Below are positions 62,279 through 64,000 of a stretch of DNA of 64,000 nt, in pieces; positions within the stretch are counted from its first letter, which is position 1; every line of letters starts with the position of its first letter. The DNA is from Loxodes magnus (lineage: Eukaryota > Ciliophora > Karyorelictea > Loxodida > Loxodidae). The stretch spans positions 124,001-188,000 of the forward strand of contig CAMPDV010000132.1 in the NCBI GenBank assembly GCA_946699065.1, in the 5' to 3' direction. The notes beneath the pieces are model-generated. The model worked only from the letters and a program-made list of their open reading frames with translations, made no database searches and had not been told where the DNA came from. A program made the position numbers and the translations under genes.

Positions 62279-63673
62279 TCAGTTATTACTTCTAATACTT
62301 CTATAACTCAATTTTTCTAAATCAATCCTCATTATTGAAACTCCTGGTTTTTCTATAGCAAAAACATATCCATAGTTATTTCTTATTTTCATCTCCGTTA
62401 AGGCTCAAACATCTTTAAAAATTTAACTTTATTGTCATTATTCTTTACTTTTTTTATATATTCTTCTTGAATATTCTTTCGTAGAATAATTTTTCATACC
62501 TCCGATTACGACAAAAGGCTATAAAGAAACTATAGGCCCAGCAACAGCTTCAGGAAGACTCAAATTTTACTTACTCCATCTATCATTCTATATGCTATAT
62601 TGTCATATATCTTTTAAAGTTTATCCTTTCTAATTTTACCCTCCAAAAGAATAAATATTTTATTCATCTTTATCTACTACTAAAGTTTAAAAAGCTATTC
62701 TAAATGGAAATTAAGAACAGTTTTATCATTTACTTTAGTTTCCTATCTATAACTTTTCTACTGATTATAGCCATTGATAATTACTTGTAATTCCTCCAAC
62801 CACATAAAGATAATTTTAAGCAGCTGCTATTCCAAAGGTACCTCTTCCCTCATTTAGATCACTGAGTTTTATATTATTACCTTCATAATCAAATTATCAA
62901 GTTTCTTTTATTCCTTTATTTTAATTTTCGTTATATCCTCCAATTAAATATAACTTACTTTAATATTCTATACTATTACTACCAAAATGAATTATAATTT
63001 AAACTTAGACTTATCGTATTTACTCTGTTTAAATATTAAATAAACTTAATTTTTAAATTCCTCAATCAAAATAGTGAATATAGTTAGATTATATAAAGTG
63101 GTAGCTTAGTTTATGTTAATTAGTCTAAATCTTATTTGGTTACTTAGTATTGTATTATAGTTTTTATCTTATTAGATTGTAAGTTAATTTAGAGTTTAGT
63201 ATTGTAGGTGGTTATGAGTTATATTAGAGTATAGTTGGTTTTAGTGATTAGTAGAATTAGATAATATTTGAGTGTTATTTTTGGTAGATAAATGTTGGTT
63301 AATGATTGATGATGATATTAGTTAGTGGTATTATGAGAGTATTACTAATGTTTGATTATTTGGTTGTAATGGTTTTAGATTTTTCCATAATTTACCTCCT
63401 TATCTCTTTTAATTTCTATCTAGCATCTTAAATCTTTTATATGTATTATTAGTTTTAAAATATCACTCTTATTAAATCACTTTCTTAAGGTAAATCATCA
63501 AATCTAAAATGGAATCCTTTTTAACAAATAGGACATTACATTATGCCTTATAATCAGTACTGAGTATTCAAACACAAACCACAGTAAATATGTCCACAAG
63601 GTAAGACAGTTGGAAGAGCATTAGTTAAGTTGTAATCTTCCAAGCAGATTAAGCATTTTGGTAACGCTTACAT
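62279..63673 (-). CDS. RING-finger/Kelch protein, copy 2 (464 residues)
   Basis: Counterpart of 49648-51042 with identical length. All RING Cys/His positions are kept, as are the TGA-encoded W after the RING middle (63556-63554) and in the Kelch motif, which now reads DIWQYSIQNDRW (62605-62603). The final TGA is at 62281-62279. The Kelch half carries most of the amino-acid differences, while the RING and linker are nearly invariant. Both copies appear functional. Confidence 0.87.
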
Positions 63674-63770
63674 TTTTATTATTATTTAGACTATAAAAGC
63701 TATAAAGCTAATTTATAACAGTTACCATCAAAAATTAGTATATAAATATTTATTATTACATTATTACTTT

Positions 63771-64000
63771 ATTTATTATAAAATTAGATATTTTTGCATA
63801 CTCATTTATAATTAAAATATAATTAGATTATTATGCAAATCATATTACTATCTAAATTAGTTTACATATATTATACTTCTTAATCTTAAAAATAATACAA
63901 CTATCAAATTTATTTAAAATTATCATTTATCTTTGATATAACATAATCACAGTTATATTAAATGAAGTCATCTCTATTCAGTTAATCACAAATCAAGTTT
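63771..64000. other. A+T-rich, no feature
   Basis: Short unique sequence after the duplicated block. Nothing recognised. Confidence 0.4.

Larger units (their letters stand above)
59904..63770. repeat. Segmental direct duplication, copy 2
   Basis: Second copy of the block at 47148-51135, same orientation, about 12.75 kb downstream. Divergence is uneven: the part carrying the unknown gene and spacer has many small changes, while the right third, including the RING region, is almost identical. This suggests partial gene conversion or selection. Unique A+T-rich DNA follows to the end of the window. Confidence 0.93.

Overview
Eukaryotic, very A+T-rich DNA, most likely the nuclear genome of a ciliate. 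Read with the standard code the window looks nearly empty. Read with TAA and TAG as glutamine, recognisable proteins appear: a NACHT/WD40 receptor, two RING-Kelch proteins, a LINE reverse transcriptase and CCHC retroelement ORF1 proteins. In these same frames TGA also falls repeatedly where the families carry tryptophan (WD40 'IWD', Kelch 'DIWKY', after the third RING cysteine pair, W before 'LPIYV' in NACHT), yet TGA also sits at the natural ends of several ORFs. That matches codes in which all three stops have sense meanings and UGA is ambiguous (karyorelicts such as Loxodes, and Condylostoma). The assignment to such a ciliate is inference. One consequence limits everything below: no frame is ever closed, so an ORF without homology is weak evidence. 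Genes that I call only from composition have low confidence.

Layout. 1-4.7 kb is mostly unassigned, ending in tRNA-Asp. 5-16 kb holds several unrecognised candidate ORFs on both strands and a degenerate casein-kinase-1-like gene. 16.8-22.0 kb is the most striking locus: a NACHT-pentapeptide-WD40 (NLR/STAND-like) gene with 14 nearly identical WD40 units. It is followed at 22.9-24.4 kb by a decayed paralogue of its NACHT domain that has been split by a retroelement ORF1 copy ending in an (ATT)n tail. 25-28 kb has a broken tRNA-Lys, a Kelch fragment and another ORF1 copy. 30.5-33.6 kb contains GC-rich, hairpin-forming segments that look like structured RNA. 36-43 kb is a graveyard of non-LTR elements (ORF1, ORF2/RT and ORF2 C-terminal pieces). 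44.2-44.5 kb has intact tRNA-Ala and tRNA-Lys. 46.5-47.1 kb is a further ORF1.

47.1-51.1 kb and 59.9-63.8 kb are a direct segmental duplication of about 3.9 kb. Each copy carries an unrecognised minus-strand gene and an intact 464-residue RING-Kelch gene. Between them lie a degraded LINE with an APE-type endonuclease, a candidate plus-strand ORF of 463 residues, a candidate minus-strand gene of 886 residues with a 29-nt intron, and an ORF cut by the second duplication copy.

The main biological themes are a self-amplifying repeat receptor of the NLR type, active or recently active retroelements that mutilate its paralogue, and a decoding system that hides the genes from ordinary annotation.
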